A DNA stretch of 64,000 nucleotides from Roseiflexus sp. RS-1 (GCF_000016665.1 NC_009523.1:5703501-5767500); one strand, 5' to 3'. Shown: positions 1 through 9,039, counted from the first letter of the stretch. Numbers and translations are program-made. The notes: generated from the sequence alone by a model not told the origin.

Positions 1-1
1 G

Positions 2-1411
2 AAACTGCGCCATAGCGCTCGCACTGACGTTGGCAGAACGCGCGATCATAATGAAGACGATTTCGGCGTTGGCGAAGGCGCAGGGGTCGAGCAGTACGGC
101 GAATTGCTGATCGTCTGCGACGGCATGGGAGGGCATGCCGCCGGTGAAGTTGCCAGCCGGCTCGGTGTCGAGACGATCCTCAGCACCTACTACAGTGATG
201 CCTCCCCTGATCGCGTCGATGTGTTGCGCCGCGCATTCGAGCGCGCCAATGCACGCATTCACGCCGAAGGGCGCGGCGCAATGGGCACCACCGGCGTTGC
301 AGCCCTGTTCTACCAGGGGATGCTGCACGTCGCCAATGTTGGCGACAGTCGCGCCTATCTGATCCGCAACGACGAGATCTGCCAGGTCTCACGCGACCAT
401 TCGCTGGTCGGTGAGCAGGTGGCAGCCGGGGTGATCACCGCCGACCAGGCGCGGTCGAGTTACTATCGCAATGTGATTACCCGCGCTCTGGGGTATCAGT
501 CCGAGGTGCAGGTCGATCTGTTCCATCTGCCGCTCCAGGCGGGTGATATGGTGATCCTCTGCTCCGACGGGTTGCACGGTCTGGTCGGCGATGAAGAGAT
601 CTGCGAGATTGTGCGCTCGATGCCCCTCGCCGATGCAGTTGATCGGTTGATCGATCTGGCGAACGAACGTGGCGGAACGGATAACATCACCGCAATTGTC
701 GCGCAAGTCGACGAACTCGACGCGCTTCCAGCGACGACCGACGATGCTGAACCCGAACGCGCAACCGTCGAACTGCCGACAACGGTAACGAGCGCAACTG
801 TCGAGTTCCCTGCAACTGCCCGATTTCCGGCGGAACCTGCCACCGAACGCATCTCACCGCCCCCTGCCGCCCCCCCAACCGCTCCTCCTCCACCTGCACT
901 TCCACCACAACGTGAGTCTGTGCCCCGACGGATGAACTGGTTGGGGGCGACACTGGCGACGGCGCTCTTTGCCGGGCTTGTGGCAGTGACCCTCTTTGTG
1001 GCATATCCGTCGGTGCTGGCGCCGGGTCCGGCGAATCTTGCGCCCGCCGAACCGCAGCCAACGATTGCAGCAACCCAGGCGCCGCCAGCTAACGTTCCCC
1101 CGACCGATATTCCCACCCTCCAACCGCCAACTCAGAACCCCGCCATCATTCCTGCCACACCGTCAACACCATCACCTTCGGCAACACAACCGACTATGGC
1201 AACACCTTCACCTTCCGCAGCACAACCAGGTACAGCAACACCTTCACCTTCCGCGACACAACCGGGTACGGCGTCGCCATCACCCGGCGTTACCGACACG
1301 ATTGCGCCAGCAGTCACCGCAACGCCAGGGGCGTCGCCAGCGACGCTCATTGCCACCCCGACGCGCACTCCGATACCGTTGACGCCGCTGACACGCACCC
1401 CGACGCCATAG
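2..1411 (+). CDS. PP2C-family Ser/Thr protein phosphatase with membrane anchor (5' end outside window)
   Basis: Removes phosphate from Ser/Thr residues and probably counteracts Hanks-type kinases. The frame is open to the first bases of the window and already reads PP2C sequence (TDVGRTRDHNED), so the start lies upstream. Window residues 39-44 are CDGMGG, followed by VGDSRAYL, a SDGL box and GGTDNIT near 225-231, giving all the metal-binding motifs of an active enzyme. A Pro-rich linker leads to one membrane helix (about residues 311-335). The tail (about 336-469) is low-complexity Ser/Thr/Pro with repeats of the type TATPSPSATQPG and should lie outside the membrane. A cytoplasmic phosphatase with an extracytoplasmic stalk is inferred. 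Confidence 0.9.
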   Translation, partial: KLRHSARTDVGRTRDHNEDDFGVGEGAGVEQYGELLIVCDGMGGHAAGEVASRLGVETILSTYYSDASPDRVDVLRRAFERANARIHAEGRGAMGTTGVAALFYQGMLHVANVGDSRAYLIRNDEICQVSRDHSLVGEQVAAGVITADQARSSYYRNVITRALGYQSEVQVDLFHLPLQAGDMVILCSDGLHGLVGDEEICEIVRSMPLADAVDRLIDLANERGGTDNITAIVAQVDELDALPATTDDAEPERATVELPTTVTSATVEFPATARFPAEPATERISPPPAAPPTAPPPPALPPQRESVPRRMNWLGATLATALFAGLVAVTLFVAYPSVLAPGPANLAPAEPQPTIAATQAPPANVPPTDIPTLQPPTQNPAIIPATPSTPSPSATQPTMATPSPSAAQPGTATPSPSATQPGTASPSPGVTDTIAPAVTATPGASPATLIATPTRTPIPLTPLTRTPTP

Positions 1412-1426
1412 TGCGCCGGAGTATGG

Positions 1427-1432
1427 TACAAT
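1427..1432 (+). promoter_or_regulatory. extended -10 promoter element for mutL
   Basis: TACAAT preceded by TGG forms an extended -10, 37 bases before the chosen mutL start. No good -35 is visible, as expected for extended -10 promoters. Confidence 0.45.
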
Positions 1433-1468
1433 ACTCGCATACGTGTTCGCATGCAGGGCAGGGTCGCT

Positions 1469-3286
1469 ATGCCAATACGGGTGCTCGACGCGACAGTAGC
1501 CGCTCAGATCGCCGCCGGCGAGGTGATCGAACGCCCCGCTTCGGTGGTGCGTGAACTGGTCGAAAATGCGCTCGACGCCGGCGCGCGCCGCATTGCCGTG
1601 GAAGCGCGCGGCGGCGGGTTGCGTGAAATCCGGGTGCAGGACGATGGGTGCGGCATTCCCGCCGATGAAGTCGAACTTGCATTCGCGCGCCACGCCACCT
1701 CGAAATTGTCCACCGCCGACGATCTGTGGTCGATCTCAACCCTCGGCTTCCGCGGCGAGGCGCTCCCGTCCATCGCCGCCGTTGCACAGGTAATCTGCAT
1801 CACCCGCGCTGCGGGGGCGGACGTCGGCGTTGAGCTGCGGATCGCAGGCGGCGAGGTGCAGGCGATCATGCCGCGCGGATGTTCGCCGGGCACGACGATC
1901 AGCGTGCGCAACCTGTTCTACAATACGCCGGTTCGGCGTGAGTTCCTCCGCTCCGACGCCACCGAGTCGGCTGCAATTACGGCGGTCGTCACCCAGTATG
2001 CGCTTGCCTACCCCGAAGTGCGCTTCAGCCTTGCGATCGACGGGCGCGCGACGCTGCATACCAGCGGCAATGGTGATCTGCGCGCCGCAGCCATCGAGGT
2101 GTACGGTCTCGATGTCGCGCGTCAACTGCTGCCGGTCGAAGCATCGACCGGTGAAGGCGTGGAATATGTGCAGGTCAGCGGGTTGGTTTCGCCCCCCGGA
2201 TTGACCCGCAGTTCGCGCGCGGCGATCCATCTGTTCGTCAATCGCCGCGCTATCCAGCCGCGCGGGCAGATCGCCATGGTGCTCGAAGAAGCGTACCATA
2301 CACTCCTGATGAAGGGTCGTCACCCGGTGGCGATCCTGAATATCTCTGTGCATCCGGCTGCTGTGGATGTGAATGTGCATCCCACCAAGAGCGAGGTCAA
2401 GTTCCGTGATACGACGCGGGTGATGAGTACGTTGGGGCGCGCGGTGCGCAGCGCGCTTCTGGAGAGCGGCGTGCGCCCCTGGGACGATCCCGGTGTGCCA
2501 GCGACGCTCGAGACTGCACAGCGCCGGTTTGAACTGCGCCGCCTGGGAACATCCCACGAGAGCGGGTGGGAGGCGTTCCCCCACATGACTGCTGGCGATT
2601 CACCTGCAGCGCCGACTCAGGTCAACGCCTGGACAGACGATGGTCACAGCGCCTGGCAACGTGAGCCGGTGACGTCCCCTGACCCATTGCCGCCAACCCG
2701 CGCGTCCAGGCTTCCTCCGCTGCGCATCATCGGGCAGATTGCGCAATCCTACATCGTCGCCGAGTCAGCCGACGGCATGTATCTGATCGACCAGCATGCC
2801 GCTCACGAACGCATCACCTATGAGCGCCTGATGGCGCAGCGCGGCGCCGGCGCCGTCGAAAGTCAGGAACTGCTTATGCCGCAGGTGGTCGATCTGCCGC
2901 CAACCGCGCACGACCTGCTTCTCGCTGCCGCCAACCGGCTGGCGGAATGGGGATTTGTTGTGGAACCGTTTGGGCGCAGCCTGCGCGTGCGCGCCATTCC
3001 GGCGGTGCTCTATCCGGGCGATCTGACGACTGCGCTGCTCGAAATCGCCGATCATTTGAGCGGGCGGGGCGGCGCAACGCCTCACGACTGGCGCGAAGCG
3101 ATGCTGATCACCCTCTCGTGCCACACGTCGGTGCGCGCAGGGCAGACCCTCTCGTTCGACGAGATGCGCGGGTTGGTGATGCAACTCGAGCAGTGCGAGT
3201 CGCCACGCACATGCCCTCACGGTCGCCCGACCATGATTCTGCTGACGACGACCCAGATTGAGCGTCAGTTCGGGCGGATCAGGTAG
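1469..3286 (+). CDS. mutL: DNA mismatch repair protein MutL with endonuclease motif
   Basis: Couples mismatch recognition by MutS to strand removal. The N-terminal GHKL ATPase shows ELVENALDAG (residues 29-38, catalytic Glu and Mg-binding Asn), DDGCGI and STLGFRGEAL. The C-terminal dimerisation domain carries the nicking endonuclease motif DQHA-x2-E-x4-E, seen as DQHAAHERITYE from residue 441, plus the companion CPHGRP and SCHTSVRAGQ motifs. It is therefore the self-nicking MutL type of bacteria lacking MutH, not the E. coli type. Product is 605 aa. An in-frame ATG at 1451 exists, but 1469 has AGGG at good spacing and starts with the family sequence MPIRVLD. Its stop overlaps the convergent regulator gene by 8 bases. 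Confidence 0.95.
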   Translation: MPIRVLDATVAAQIAAGEVIERPASVVRELVENALDAGARRIAVEARGGGLREIRVQDDGCGIPADEVELAFARHATSKLSTADDLWSISTLGFRGEALPSIAAVAQVICITRAAGADVGVELRIAGGEVQAIMPRGCSPGTTISVRNLFYNTPVRREFLRSDATESAAITAVVTQYALAYPEVRFSLAIDGRATLHTSGNGDLRAAAIEVYGLDVARQLLPVEASTGEGVEYVQVSGLVSPPGLTRSSRAAIHLFVNRRAIQPRGQIAMVLEEAYHTLLMKGRHPVAILNISVHPAAVDVNVHPTKSEVKFRDTTRVMSTLGRAVRSALLESGVRPWDDPGVPATLETAQRRFELRRLGTSHESGWEAFPHMTAGDSPAAPTQVNAWTDDGHSAWQREPVTSPDPLPPTRASRLPPLRIIGQIAQSYIVAESADGMYLIDQHAAHERITYERLMAQRGAGAVESQELLMPQVVDLPPTAHDLLLAAANRLAEWGFVVEPFGRSLRVRAIPAVLYPGDLTTALLEIADHLSGRGGATPHDWREAMLITLSCHTSVRAGQTLSFDEMRGLVMQLEQCESPRTCPHGRPTMILLTTTQIERQFGRIR

Positions 3287-3989
3287 CGGTCACATCTCCC
3301 CACAGGTACGCGGCGATCTGCGGCGACAGGGTGATCTGTCGGTCGTCGCGCTGGAGGGTGACACCATAGACCGGAGAGCAATCAATAATGGCGAAACGCT
3401 CACCCGGCACCAGATGACTGTTTTGCAGGTAGCGGATCAGAACGGTATCTTCTTCGGCTTCCTCAGAGATGCGCCGCAGCGTGAATACCCCTCCCGGCGC
3501 GACCTGATCGAGGCGCACTGAACCCGTGTACGAGGCGCAGCGCCCTGGAATGGGATTGCCGTGGGGGCAGGTAGCGGCGTCGCCGACGAGTTCCTCGATG
3601 CGCTCCTCCAGGCGCGGCGAGAGAGCATGTTCCAGGCGCACCGCCTCCTCGTGAATTTCATGCCACTGCAACCCCATCACATCCACCAGGAAACGCTCCA
3701 GGATGCGATGTCGCCGCACCATCGCTTCCGCCAGACGAAAACCTTCATCGGTCAGCGAAATCTCACCGCGCCCATCGCGCATAATGTAGCCGCGATCCTC
3801 CATTCGGCTCACCATATCGGCGACCGTCGGCGGGGTGACATGCATCCATTCCGCCAGACGCGCGCTGATCACCGGTTCGCCACGCGCCGCCAGATAGTAG
3901 ATGACTTCCAGATACTCGCGCATCTTTTCGGTCGGTCCGGCGTCGCCCGGCTTGCGCCGCGCTCTGGCATGTCGCGTTGTATCAGCCAT
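3279..3989 (-). CDS. DtxR/MntR-family metal-dependent transcriptional regulator
   Basis: Predicted metal-sensing repressor of 236 aa. An N-terminal winged helix (about residues 20-80, EYLEVIYYLAARG then LAEWMHVTPPTVADMVSRM) is followed by the DtxR dimerisation and metal domain (HRILERFLVDVMGL, HEEAVRLEHALSPRLEERIEEL, CPHGNPIPG). A C-terminal SH3/FeoA-like segment starts near residue 160. Full length suggests the DtxR/IdeR or TroR type; the metal (Fe, Mn or Zn) cannot be decided from sequence. AAGGA precedes the ATG by 8 bases. It lies 30 bases after the DUF952 gene, so it may be co-transcribed; a TATAAT in that gap (4018-4023, minus strand) could also drive it alone. Its 3' end overlaps mutL convergently. 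Confidence 0.9.
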   Translation of the reverse strand: MADTTRHARARRKPGDAGPTEKMREYLEVIYYLAARGEPVISARLAEWMHVTPPTVADMVSRMEDRGYIMRDGRGEISLTDEGFRLAEAMVRRHRILERFLVDVMGLQWHEIHEEAVRLEHALSPRLEERIEELVGDAATCPHGNPIPGRCASYTGSVRLDQVAPGGVFTLRRISEEAEEDTVLIRYLQNSHLVPGERFAIIDCSPVYGVTLQRDDRQITLSPQIAAYLWGDVTAT

Positions 3990-4019
3990 ACGCTTTGTCC
4001 TTGCCTGATAATGCTTTGA

Positions 4020-4367
4020 TTATAGCAGAAACACGCCATCGGCGGCGCGCTGGATGCGCCGAACCTCAATAACCGCTTCCCGATTGATCGGACCATAGAT
4101 GTGCGGGAAGAGGGGCGCCAGGTCTGCACCGGCTGGCGCCTCCCAGCGCACGGGCGCTGTGAGCGCATCCACGTCGATGACCAGTAGCACGAAATCGCCG
4201 GGAGTATCGCGGTACAGCGTATTGGCGACGCGCGCCATCAACGCTTCGCCCGCTGTGCAATGCACAAACCCGTCGGCGGCGAATTCAGCCAGAACATATG
4301 GTTCATGGTCGGGCCAGGTTGTCCAGCGCTCAGCCGGCGCCAGGTGGAAGATGATCGTTCTGCTCAT
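4020..4367 (-). CDS. DUF952 family protein
   Basis: A 115-aa cytoplasmic protein covering the full DUF952 fold: FHLAPAERW at the start, GFVHCT near residue 34, a central FVLLVIDVDAL strand and PHIYGPINREAV toward the end. These conserved patches support family membership. The biochemical role of the family is not known to me. Its ATG overlaps the stop of the upstream sugar kinase (ATGA), so the two are translationally coupled. Confidence 0.85.
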   Translation of the reverse strand: MSRTIIFHLAPAERWTTWPDHEPYVLAEFAADGFVHCTAGEALMARVANTLYRDTPGDFVLLVIDVDALTAPVRWEAPAGADLAPLFPHIYGPINREAVIEVRRIQRAADGVFLL

Positions 4368-5890
4368 GGCGCCTCCAACCCATCGAGTGCGGTATGCACC
4401 GGCGCCAGCGCAGGCGCAAGGCGGAGAAACGCTCCGCGGTAGACACGTTCGTACTGCGTGTGCGCCGCATCATCAGGCGCAATCGTGCGCTCGTTCAACT
4501 GCAACGCGCCAACCGCCTCATCCTCGTTGCGATAGACGCCCGCCGCAAGCCCGCCAAGCAGCGCGGCGCCCAGCGCGACGCTTTCGTCCATATCCAGCAC
4601 CTGTAAAGGACGCCCCAGCACATCCGCCTTGATGCCGAGCCAGACCGGCAGGCGCGTCCCGCCGCCGATCACCCGAATTGTCGCAGCGCGCACCCCCAGC
4701 ATGCCTTCGATATGCTCCAGCATATGACGCCACTCGAACGCCAGACCTTCGTAGACCGCACGCGCCAGCGCCGACCGCCCGCTGCTGGCAGTCAAACCCA
4801 CAAACGCACCACGTTCACCGGCAGTCAGATGGGGCAGAAAGAGCACTCCCATACTGCCTGGAGGCGCCGAATCCGCCAGCGTTTCCACTTCGGCAGACGC
4901 CTCATGGAGCGACGCACCCGGCGCGATCAACCCGCGCAGCCACTCAACCGCCGCACCGCTGCTGAACAGGCCATCCATCGCGTAGTAGCGGTCACGCGCC
5001 ACGTGCACTCCAAAGGTTACGTGCGTCCAGGAAGAGACATTGGCGACAAACAGACGCTCATCGAGCGGGATGTCGTCGAGCGGCAGAAACGCTGCTTCCG
5101 CCGTTCCCATCGAGTCAAGGCAATCACCCTGGCGGCGCACATTGGCTGCCAGTGCGCCGCACACATGGTCGTGACCGCCGGCGCCGACAATGGTTCCCGG
5201 TGACAGACCGGTCGCCGCTGCCGCCGATGGTGAGACCTCGCCAATGCGCGTGCCGCTTGCAACCAGTTCCGGCAGCAGATCACCCCGCAACCCGGCGCAA
5301 TCGATCAGCGCACTCGACCAGCGGCGCGCGCGGAGATCGAAGAGCATACTGCGCGACGCCAGCGAATAATCGGTTGCACGCGCGCCGCACAGGCGAAAGG
5401 CAATATAATCGGCAATATGCAGCCAGGTTGTCGCGGCGGCATATCCTTCCGCCGCATGATCACGCAACCACTGCAACTTGAACATGCCGTAAATTGGCAC
5501 AGGGATCATACCGGTCAGGCGAAACGTCTCGAGCGGATCGTCCTGAGCATTCCAGCGCTGCACGTAGGGCGCAGTACGACGGTCGTACCAGGCGATCACC
5601 GGCGCGACCGGCTCACCGCGCGCATCGACCAGCACACCCGCCTCGCCGACGCTTGCCACTGCCAGACCACGCACCCGTTGCGGATCGTCGAGCGGCGCCA
5701 GGGCGCAGCGGATGACATCGACCACCGCCTGCCAGAGCATGTCGGGATCATGTTCAGCCCACCCCGGATGCGGTCGCTCGACCGGCGTGGCTGTGCTGGC
5801 GGCAGACACACAGGCGCCGTGGAGATCAAACACCAGCGCTTTGATGTTGGTCGTCCCAACATCGATACCGAGCAACAGATCGTCAGCCAT
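4364..5890 (-). CDS. FGGY-family carbohydrate kinase (xylulokinase-like)
   Basis: ATP-dependent phosphorylation of a sugar or polyol. The N-terminal actin-like domain starts LLLGIDVGTTNIKALVFD (phosphate 1 loop), with GWAEHDPDMLW typical of xylulokinase and gluconokinase. GAGGHDHVCGAL lies mid-protein, and the C-terminal domain holds IRVIGGGTRLPVWLGIKADV with SVALGAALLGGLAAG (FGGY signature 2). The ATG at 5890 gives MADDLLLG; a TTG three codons upstream is less likely. First gene of a likely operon with DUF952 and the DtxR-type regulator. Substrate specificity is uncertain, and no sugar isomerase or transporter adjoins it. Confidence 0.88.
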   Translation of the reverse strand: MADDLLLGIDVGTTNIKALVFDLHGACVSAASTATPVERPHPGWAEHDPDMLWQAVVDVIRCALAPLDDPQRVRGLAVASVGEAGVLVDARGEPVAPVIAWYDRRTAPYVQRWNAQDDPLETFRLTGMIPVPIYGMFKLQWLRDHAAEGYAAATTWLHIADYIAFRLCGARATDYSLASRSMLFDLRARRWSSALIDCAGLRGDLLPELVASGTRIGEVSPSAAAATGLSPGTIVGAGGHDHVCGALAANVRRQGDCLDSMGTAEAAFLPLDDIPLDERLFVANVSSWTHVTFGVHVARDRYYAMDGLFSSGAAVEWLRGLIAPGASLHEASAEVETLADSAPPGSMGVLFLPHLTAGERGAFVGLTASSGRSALARAVYEGLAFEWRHMLEHIEGMLGVRAATIRVIGGGTRLPVWLGIKADVLGRPLQVLDMDESVALGAALLGGLAAGVYRNEDEAVGALQLNERTIAPDDAAHTQYERVYRGAFLRLAPALAPVHTALDGLEAP

Positions 5891-5952
5891 ACGGTTCAAT
5901 CATACAGACCGGTGAGTAAATCATAACACAACCAGACGATGACGAAAATAGC

Positions 5953-5978
5953 AATGCCGGATGGCATCATCCGGCATT
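5953..5978 (-). terminator. Rho-independent terminator of the PHA operon
   Basis: An 11-bp perfect stem AATGCCGGATG/CATCCGGCATT with a 4-base loop lies 41 bases past the SDR stop. On the minus strand it is followed by GCTATTTTCG. Confidence 0.75.
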
Positions 5979-6018
5979 ACTCGCAAAAAGGCGCAGAAAA
6001 CCAGGCACGGGCGGACAT

Positions 6019-6759
6019 CTACCAGAGCAAGCCGCCGTCCACCTGAATGACCGAACCGGTCATAAAACTCGATTCATCCGACGCGAGGAAGACATACACT
6101 GCAGCGACCTCTTCCGGCTTACCGAGTCGGCGTAGCGGCGTGCGTTCGCAGACCGTCTGGATCACCTTCTCCGGGATGGTCGTAATCATCTCAGTAGCGA
6201 TGAATCCCGGCGTGACCGCATTGACCCGCACACCCGACGGACCGAGTTCCCGCGCCCAGGTCTTGGTCATTGCAATGACGCCGCCTTTGGTTGCGGCATA
6301 GTTCGACTGACCGAAGTTGCCGTACAGCCCGACGATAGAACTGACGTTAATGATCGAGCCGCTCCCCTGAGCGCTCATGTGCGGCGCAACGGCGCGCGCG
6401 CACAACCAGACGCCCTTGAGATTGACATTGATCACCGCGTCCCATTGCTGCTCGGTCATTTTGACCAGGCGAGCGTCGCGCGTAATACCGGCATTGTTGA
6501 GCAGCACATCGATCCGACCACCCCACGCCAGCACCGTTTCGACCATCGACTCCACCGACGCTGCCTGAGAGACATCAGCCTGGACAGCAAGCGCTCGACC
6601 GTCCAGCCTGGTAATCTCTGCCACCGTCGCTTCAGCGCCGGCCATATTGATGTCAACAACGGCGACGTGCGCCCCTTCGCGAGCGAAGGCAATCGCGGTC
6701 GCTTTACCAATGCCGTGACCTGCGCCGGTCACAATTGCAACCTTACCCTTCAGGCGCAT
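6019..6759 (-). CDS. SDR-family 3-ketoacyl-CoA/ACP reductase (PhaB/FabG type)
   Basis: NAD(P)H-dependent reduction of a 3-ketoacyl thioester; next to phaC it probably supplies (R)-3-hydroxyacyl-CoA for polyester synthesis. It has the Rossmann loop TGAGHGIGKA (residues 11-20), LNNAG, the catalytic Ser in INVSSIVG, YAATK with catalytic Tyr/Lys, and the closing GSVIQVDGG. Of two in-frame ATGs, 6768 follows AGGAG with no gap while 6759 has a 9-base gap, so 6759 (MRLKGKVAIVTG, 246 aa) was chosen. Last gene of the PHA operon. A FabG role in fatty acid synthesis is the main alternative. Confidence 0.88.
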   Translation of the reverse strand: MRLKGKVAIVTGAGHGIGKATAIAFAREGAHVAVVDINMAGAEATVAEITRLDGRALAVQADVSQAASVESMVETVLAWGGRIDVLLNNAGITRDARLVKMTEQQWDAVINVNLKGVWLCARAVAPHMSAQGSGSIINVSSIVGLYGNFGQSNYAATKGGVIAMTKTWARELGPSGVRVNAVTPGFIATEMITTIPEKVIQTVCERTPLRRLGKPEEVAAVYVFLASDESSFMTGSVIQVDGGLLW

Positions 6760-6789
6760 CGTCTTCATCTCCTCGTTGATGATAACGTC

Positions 6790-7908
6790 TTAGATCGAGC
6801 GATCGGCAAGCCAGGCATCGATCTGCGGCCACAAGCCGCGACGCGCCCCGCTGCCAGCCATAATGCCGATATGACCGCCTGGCATGATGATCTGATGTTT
6901 GTCGGTACTGCTGACACGATCCAGGATCGTTTCCGACTGACACGGCGGCACGATGTGATCCTGTCGCGCAATAATGTTGAGCAGCGATGCTTTGATGTCC
7001 CCCAGGTTGACCGGGCGACCGCGCATGATCCAGGTGCCGTTCATCAGGCGGTTCTCGCGGTAGAGATCGACGACCAGTTGCCGGTATGCCGCGCCGGCAA
7101 ACGGGACGCCATCGCTCACCCAGGTATTCATCGCCTGCCACGACTCGACGATCTTTGGATCGTCGAGGTTATCAAGCAACCGCAGATAATTGCCGACCAG
7201 ATTTTCGACCGGTTTGAGCAGTTTGCTGCCGACATCGATCATTTCGCCGGGGTAGTTGCCGGTCTGTTCGAGAATTGCGTCCAGGTTGAAGTAATCTTCC
7301 TTCAGCCACTTGGGGAAGGGACCTATCGCATCCTTGTTGGAGAAGTCGATCGGTGCAGTGAGGAGGATCAGGTTGCGCAAACCGTCGTCCGGGCGCATTG
7401 CCGCATAGATCGCCGCCAGGGTTGCGCCGATGCACCAGCCAAGCATGCTGAAGTCGCGCTGCCCGCTGTGCATTTGCAGGCGTCGCACGGCGCGCGGCAG
7501 GTATTCGAGCGCGTAATCATCGAAGGTCAGGTGCGCGTCTTCCGGACCGGGCGCACCCCAATCGACGAGATACACGTTGTACCCCTGCTGCACCATGTAC
7601 TCGACAAAACTATTGCCTGGGCGCAGGTCGAAGATGTACGGTTTGTTGATCAGAGCAAAGACCAGCAACAGCGGCACGCGCTTACGCTTCTCGGCTGGCG
7701 CCTGGGGATAGTAGTGATAGAGGGTCGTCTTATTCAGCGTCCAGATCGCTTCTTTTGGCGTCTGCGCCACTTTTGCCTTTTGCTTGCCCGTCGCGATCCT
7801 GACCCCCATCTCATACGCTTTCCCAAGACGTTCAACCTCAGTGTACAGATTTTTTGCCACTGTTGCCGGATCTACAGGAAAGAGCGTCGTCTCAGGCGAC
7901 GTCGTCAT
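6790..7908 (-). CDS. phaC: poly(3-hydroxyalkanoate) synthase, class III-type PhaC
   Basis: Polymerises (R)-3-hydroxyacyl-CoA into storage polyester at the granule surface. At about 372 aa it matches the short class III/IV catalytic subunit rather than the roughly 590-aa class I enzyme. The alpha/beta-hydrolase core shows the modified lipase box GWCIG (nucleophile Cys159), VDWGAPGPED, the acid in ARQDHIVPP and the base in PGGHIGIMAG. AAGGAG lies 7 bases before the ATG at 7908 and only 1 base before the ATG at 7914, so 7908 was chosen. It sits between the PhaE/PhaR-like gene and the reductase, the expected order for a two-subunit synthase locus. Confidence 0.93.
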   Translation of the reverse strand: MTTSPETTLFPVDPATVAKNLYTEVERLGKAYEMGVRIATGKQKAKVAQTPKEAIWTLNKTTLYHYYPQAPAEKRKRVPLLLVFALINKPYIFDLRPGNSFVEYMVQQGYNVYLVDWGAPGPEDAHLTFDDYALEYLPRAVRRLQMHSGQRDFSMLGWCIGATLAAIYAAMRPDDGLRNLILLTAPIDFSNKDAIGPFPKWLKEDYFNLDAILEQTGNYPGEMIDVGSKLLKPVENLVGNYLRLLDNLDDPKIVESWQAMNTWVSDGVPFAGAAYRQLVVDLYRENRLMNGTWIMRGRPVNLGDIKASLLNIIARQDHIVPPCQSETILDRVSSTDKHQIIMPGGHIGIMAGSGARRGLWPQIDAWLADRSI

Positions 7909-7950
7909 CGACATACTCCTTGTTGCTCAAACGCGGCACATGCCGCAGGT

Positions 7951-8556
7951 TTAAAACCCCTCGATAGCGTGATCTTCTTTGACCTCTTCAGGCGTCGGCG
8001 TTTCGGGTTCCGGCGGTTGAAGCGGTCGTGGCGCTTTCCGGCGCTTCTGCGCAGCCTCCGCCTGCTCCAGCGCCGCCTGCTGCAATCGTTCGATCAACTG
8101 GAGCATCTGATCAGCCTTATGGTCAAGCGCCGCCAGACGCTGCTCCATGCCGTTGAGTTCCACTCCTTCTTGCCGGTTCTGTTCGAGTTGCTCGGTGAGC
8201 ATCTCGACGATCACCGGTGTTTGGGTGCGCAACGCATGCATCAACTGGTCGATCTTTATCTCGATATCGTCCAGACGCATTTCGATATTCGTCACCCGGC
8301 GCGCCAGCGTGGTGAGTTCGTCGCGTGATGGCAGGTTCAGCCGCGCCAGCGACGTCTTCATCGACGTGTTGATCAGGTTCTGAAGCGGCGCCGACGCAAT
8401 CAGATAGGAATCGAGCGTCGCGCCGATCCAGCGTGCAAACGTCTCAGTATTGACCAGGTCGATCATCGCCTTGGCCCACGCGTCGAGCGTCGCATCGCGG
8501 GCCTTGCGCAGATTGCCAATCGGATCGTTCGGATCAAAGCCGTTTTTCTGGCCCAT
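7951..8556 (-). CDS. PhaE/PhaR-like synthase partner or phasin
   Basis: A 201-aa mostly helical protein. The middle LNLPSRDELTTLARRV resembles the C-terminal region of PhaE, the non-catalytic subunit of class III synthases. It is followed by a heptad-like helix (IEMRLDDIEIKIDQL), a Gln/Glu-rich segment and a Pro/Glu-rich tail. First gene of the operon, 42 bases before phaC. A role as synthase partner or granule-bound phasin follows from position and composition; no catalytic motif is present. GAAGGAG precedes the ATG. Confidence 0.75.
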   Translation of the reverse strand: MGQKNGFDPNDPIGNLRKARDATLDAWAKAMIDLVNTETFARWIGATLDSYLIASAPLQNLINTSMKTSLARLNLPSRDELTTLARRVTNIEMRLDDIEIKIDQLMHALRTQTPVIVEMLTEQLEQNRQEGVELNGMEQRLAALDHKADQMLQLIERLQQAALEQAEAAQKRRKAPRPLQPPEPETPTPEEVKEDHAIEGF

Positions 8557-8769
8557 TCGCGTCTCCTTCGACAGGTGCGCCCGACAAGGGCGGATTGTAT
8601 GCTGGGGTCCGGTTGCGGCTCAAGCGCAGGTTCTCAGAGGGGATAAAAAAGACGCGCTCTGCGCAACCATTTCTGTTTATGAGGGTAGTCGGGACAGTTA
8701 CAGGTTGGATACAGCGCCACAGATGCGCTGTAGCGACCGATCGCGCCGGAAAGACAGGAAGATTCCCTC

Positions 8770-8798
8770 TTGACAACCCTGATCTTGTGAGATATTAT
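8770..8798 (+). promoter_or_regulatory. sigma-70 promoter of the Mg2+-riboswitch operon
   Basis: TTGACA (8770-8775), a 17-base spacer, then TATTAT (8793-8798). This is near consensus and places transcription start about 8805, roughly 12 bases before the aptamer. It is divergent from the PHA operon. Confidence 0.85.
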
Positions 8799-8816
8799 AT
8801 CGCCGGTCACTGAGAA

Positions 8817-8968
8817 GTTGCTCCCTGGTAGGCGCGGCTTCACACAAACACAGGTTACTGCTCCGGCCCGTCGAAAGACGCTCAGGGGCGCACAGCAGGC
8901 TCGGCTTAAGGGCTTTGCCAAGGTAACTACGGTTCAACCGTTACGTTGTGTGAAAGCTTAAGATCAAC
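8817..8968 (+). ncRNA. M-box (ykoK leader) Mg2+ riboswitch aptamer
   Basis: Conserved M-box blocks appear in order: GGTAGGCGCGGCTTC near the 5' end, the CGTCGAAAGACG hairpin, GGGGCGCACAGCAG, CTTAAGG with CCAAGGTAACTACGG, and GTGTGAAAGCTTAAGA before the closing strand. The P1 strands are GTTG (8817-8820) and CAAC (8965-8968). M-boxes bind several Mg2+ ions and switch expression of Mg transport genes off when Mg2+ is plentiful. The downstream CorA-like and MgtC genes fit this. Recognition is from memory of the consensus, not from a covariance search. Confidence 0.88.
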
Positions 8969-9030
8969 CGGAGGGGGAGCGTTCGCAAGAGCGTTCGATC
9001 CCTCTGGCAATGCCAGGGGGATTTCTATTT
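8968..9030 (+). terminator. riboswitch expression platform: antiterminator and intrinsic terminator
   Basis: The terminator is an 11-bp stem from 8998 to 9022 (ATCCCTCTGGC / GCCAGGGGGAT, loop AAT) followed by TTCTATTT. CCGGAGGG at 8968-8975, directly after P1, can pair with CCCTCTGG inside the 5' arm of the terminator. That gives a mutually exclusive antiterminator. The sequence supports transcriptional OFF control when Mg2+ stabilises P1. Confidence 0.85.
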
Positions 9031-9039
9031 GAGGCAGAT

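Noticed and set aside
6379-8328. A 649-codon open frame on the plus strand over the PHA genes
   Set aside because: It is antisense to phaC, its partner and the reductase, all of which have clear motifs; GC-rich codon bias keeps the opposite frame open.
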